From Clostridia bacterium (GTDB lineage Bacteria > Bacillota > Clostridia > Oscillospirales > CAG-272), in the NCBI GenBank assembly GCA_017379815.1, contig JAFNVK010000103.1, forward strand, positions 1 to 5,305: 5,305 bases of DNA, in the 5' to 3' direction. Under the pieces are notes generated by a model. That model searched no databases and was not told where the DNA came from. It saw nothing but the letters and a program-made list of their open reading frames with translations. The position numbers and the translations under genes are program-made. Positions 4,363 to 5,305 of the stretch are shown here, piece by piece; positions within the stretch are counted from its first letter, which is position 1, and the number at the start of each line of letters is the position of its first letter.

Positions 4363-5305
4363 TCAGGCCGGAGCTTCCTCGTCGGAGGGCACTTCCTCAT
4401 TTTCCTCATTCGTTTGATAGGGCGTGATCATGTATCGCTCGATCACGGGGTAGGCCGCATAGGCGGCGGTGAATGCGGTGAAGGAGAAATAATAGATCAC
4501 GGGAAGGATCAGCGGGATCGCAATATTAACGTTGATCAGGGCGATAAAGAGCACAACGTTTGCGGCAGTAAGACCAACGATGCCGAGCGCGCCCATGAGA
4601 TTGCGCTTGACGCCGAGAGCCGTAAAGATCAATGCGTTTTTGAGGATCTTTCGGATCGAAAGCTCAAAGGTGATCATCATCAGGTATATGTAGAAGCGCA
4701 TGAAGAAATACAGAATGCCGATGACCAGAACCGCCCAGTAGCAAACGTCCATCCAGAAGGATCCCGTAAGTCCCGAGAAATAGAGCAGGTCAAAGCCTAC
4801 AAGAAAGAGCAGGAGCGCATCGAGAAGCCCCATGAGAAAGCCCTGGCGCAGATTGCGCTTGACCGCGTAAAAATAGTCCGAAAAGAGGAATACGGGCTCA
4901 CCGCGCACCATATTGCGCAGAACGTAGGTCGCCCCCACGTTCTGCCAGCCAAAGGTGACGGCAAGGAAAAGCACGCAGAGCGCGATCAGAACGTATGACA
5001 GGGTGTTTCCGGCTGCCGGGACGTCGGTCTGTGCACCGAACAGATCCAGAAGCAGCGTTGCGATCGGCGTGGTCTCCTGAAGTCCTGCACCGTAAAGCTG
5101 CGAGAACAGAGGATCGGTTGCCGTCGGGGTCATCCTCTGACCCGTGTAGAGCAAAAAGATGAAGATAAGGGGCAGAACCATCGGGAGCATGATGAGGTTC
5201 AATCCAACCAGCTTCCAGAAGCGGCGGCCGAGAAGCTTGAAGTATCGCTTGACCGTTGGCGTGGTATCCTCCTCGAGTGCATCGGGGCGGTTATCCCGAT
5301 GAAGA
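4363..5305 (-). CDS. DUF624/YesL-like six-helix membrane protein (5' end outside window)
   Basis: The frame is open from the stop at 4363 to the right edge, giving 313 residues without the true start. A TTG at 5202 is in frame but internal: the 34 residues before it include KRYFKLLGRRFWKLVGLN, the amphipathic lead-in typical of DUF624 proteins, and no ATG, GTG or TTG precedes it in the window. In-window residue numbers place hydrophobic helices at about 37-53, 103-119, 155-177, 184-212, 236-256 and 262-285. The conserved family segment GATYVLRNMVRGEPVFLFSD (about 124-143) follows helix 2. A loop of about 50 residues separates helices 1 and 2, and the protein ends in an acidic tail (about 295-313). 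Bacillus YesL is about 210 residues, so this is a long version. Function is unknown; relatives often lie near carbohydrate-use genes, which is not the case within this window. Confidence 0.82.
   Translation of the reverse strand, partial: LHRDNRPDALEEDTTPTVKRYFKLLGRRFWKLVGLNLIMLPMVLPLIFIFLLYTGQRMTPTATDPLFSQLYGAGLQETTPIATLLLDLFGAQTDVPAAGNTLSYVLIALCVLFLAVTFGWQNVGATYVLRNMVRGEPVFLFSDYFYAVKRNLRQGFLMGLLDALLLFLVGFDLLYFSGLTGSFWMDVCYWAVLVIGILYFFMRFYIYLMMITFELSIRKILKNALIFTALGVKRNLMGALGIVGLTAANVVLFIALINVNIAIPLILPVIYYFSFTAFTAAYAAYPVIERYMITPYQTNEENEEVPSDEEAPA

Noticed and set aside
4414..4998. Plus-strand open frame opposite the DUF624 gene (194 codons)
   Set aside because: The translation is highly charged and without domain features, while the opposite strand encodes a coherent six-helix membrane protein with family motifs.
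5200..5202. TTG as start codon of the DUF624 protein
   Set aside because: The frame remains open to the window edge and the upstream residues contain the conserved amphipathic lead-in. No ribosome binding site precedes this TTG at a suitable distance.

Overview
The window looks like chromosomal DNA of a low-to-mid-GC Firmicute, most likely an uncultured gut or rumen member of the Clostridia. The evidence is strong Shine-Dalgarno sequences (AAAGGAGG type), textbook sigma-A promoters, Rho-independent terminators, a TTG start, an archaeal-type ApgM-family gene, a PdaA-type peptidoglycan deacetylase and a DUF624/YesL-type membrane protein. No IS element, phage gene, CRISPR array, tRNA or rRNA is visible.

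Layout. On the minus strand, 1-227 is the first 75 codons of an ApgM-family phosphatase-superfamily enzyme (phosphoglycerate mutase or the related proposed homoserine kinase), with its own promoter at 316-344. The 250-base divergent region 228-477 holds this promoter, an opposing promoter (417-445) and several short inverted repeats. On the plus strand, 478-1143 encodes an unrecognised single-pass membrane protein. A perfect-consensus promoter (1173-1201) then drives an NfeD-like membrane protein (1231-1716) and a stomatin/QmcA-like SPFH protein (1741-2676), closed by a strong terminator (2690-2718). Next comes a two-gene deacetylase unit: a secreted PdaA-like protein (2811-3620) and a canonical NodB-domain deacetylase (3613-4311) that starts at an internal TTG and overlaps the first gene by 8 bases. 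A hairpin at 4321-4345 separates it from the convergent minus-strand gene (4363 to the window end), a six-helix DUF624/YesL-like protein whose N-terminus lies outside the window.

The genes share an envelope theme. NfeD and QmcA are a known membrane-scaffold pair, the two deacetylases probably modify peptidoglycan, and the 478-1143 and DUF624 products are membrane proteins of unknown role. The ApgM gene is metabolic and appears to be unrelated.

I do not see a convincing new system. The points most worth a second look are the coupled deacetylase pair, in which one member has lost the metal-ligand Asp of its first motif; the exact 11-residue repeat in the SPFH protein; the unrecognised membrane protein at 478-1143; and the self-complementary ribosome binding site in front of that gene.
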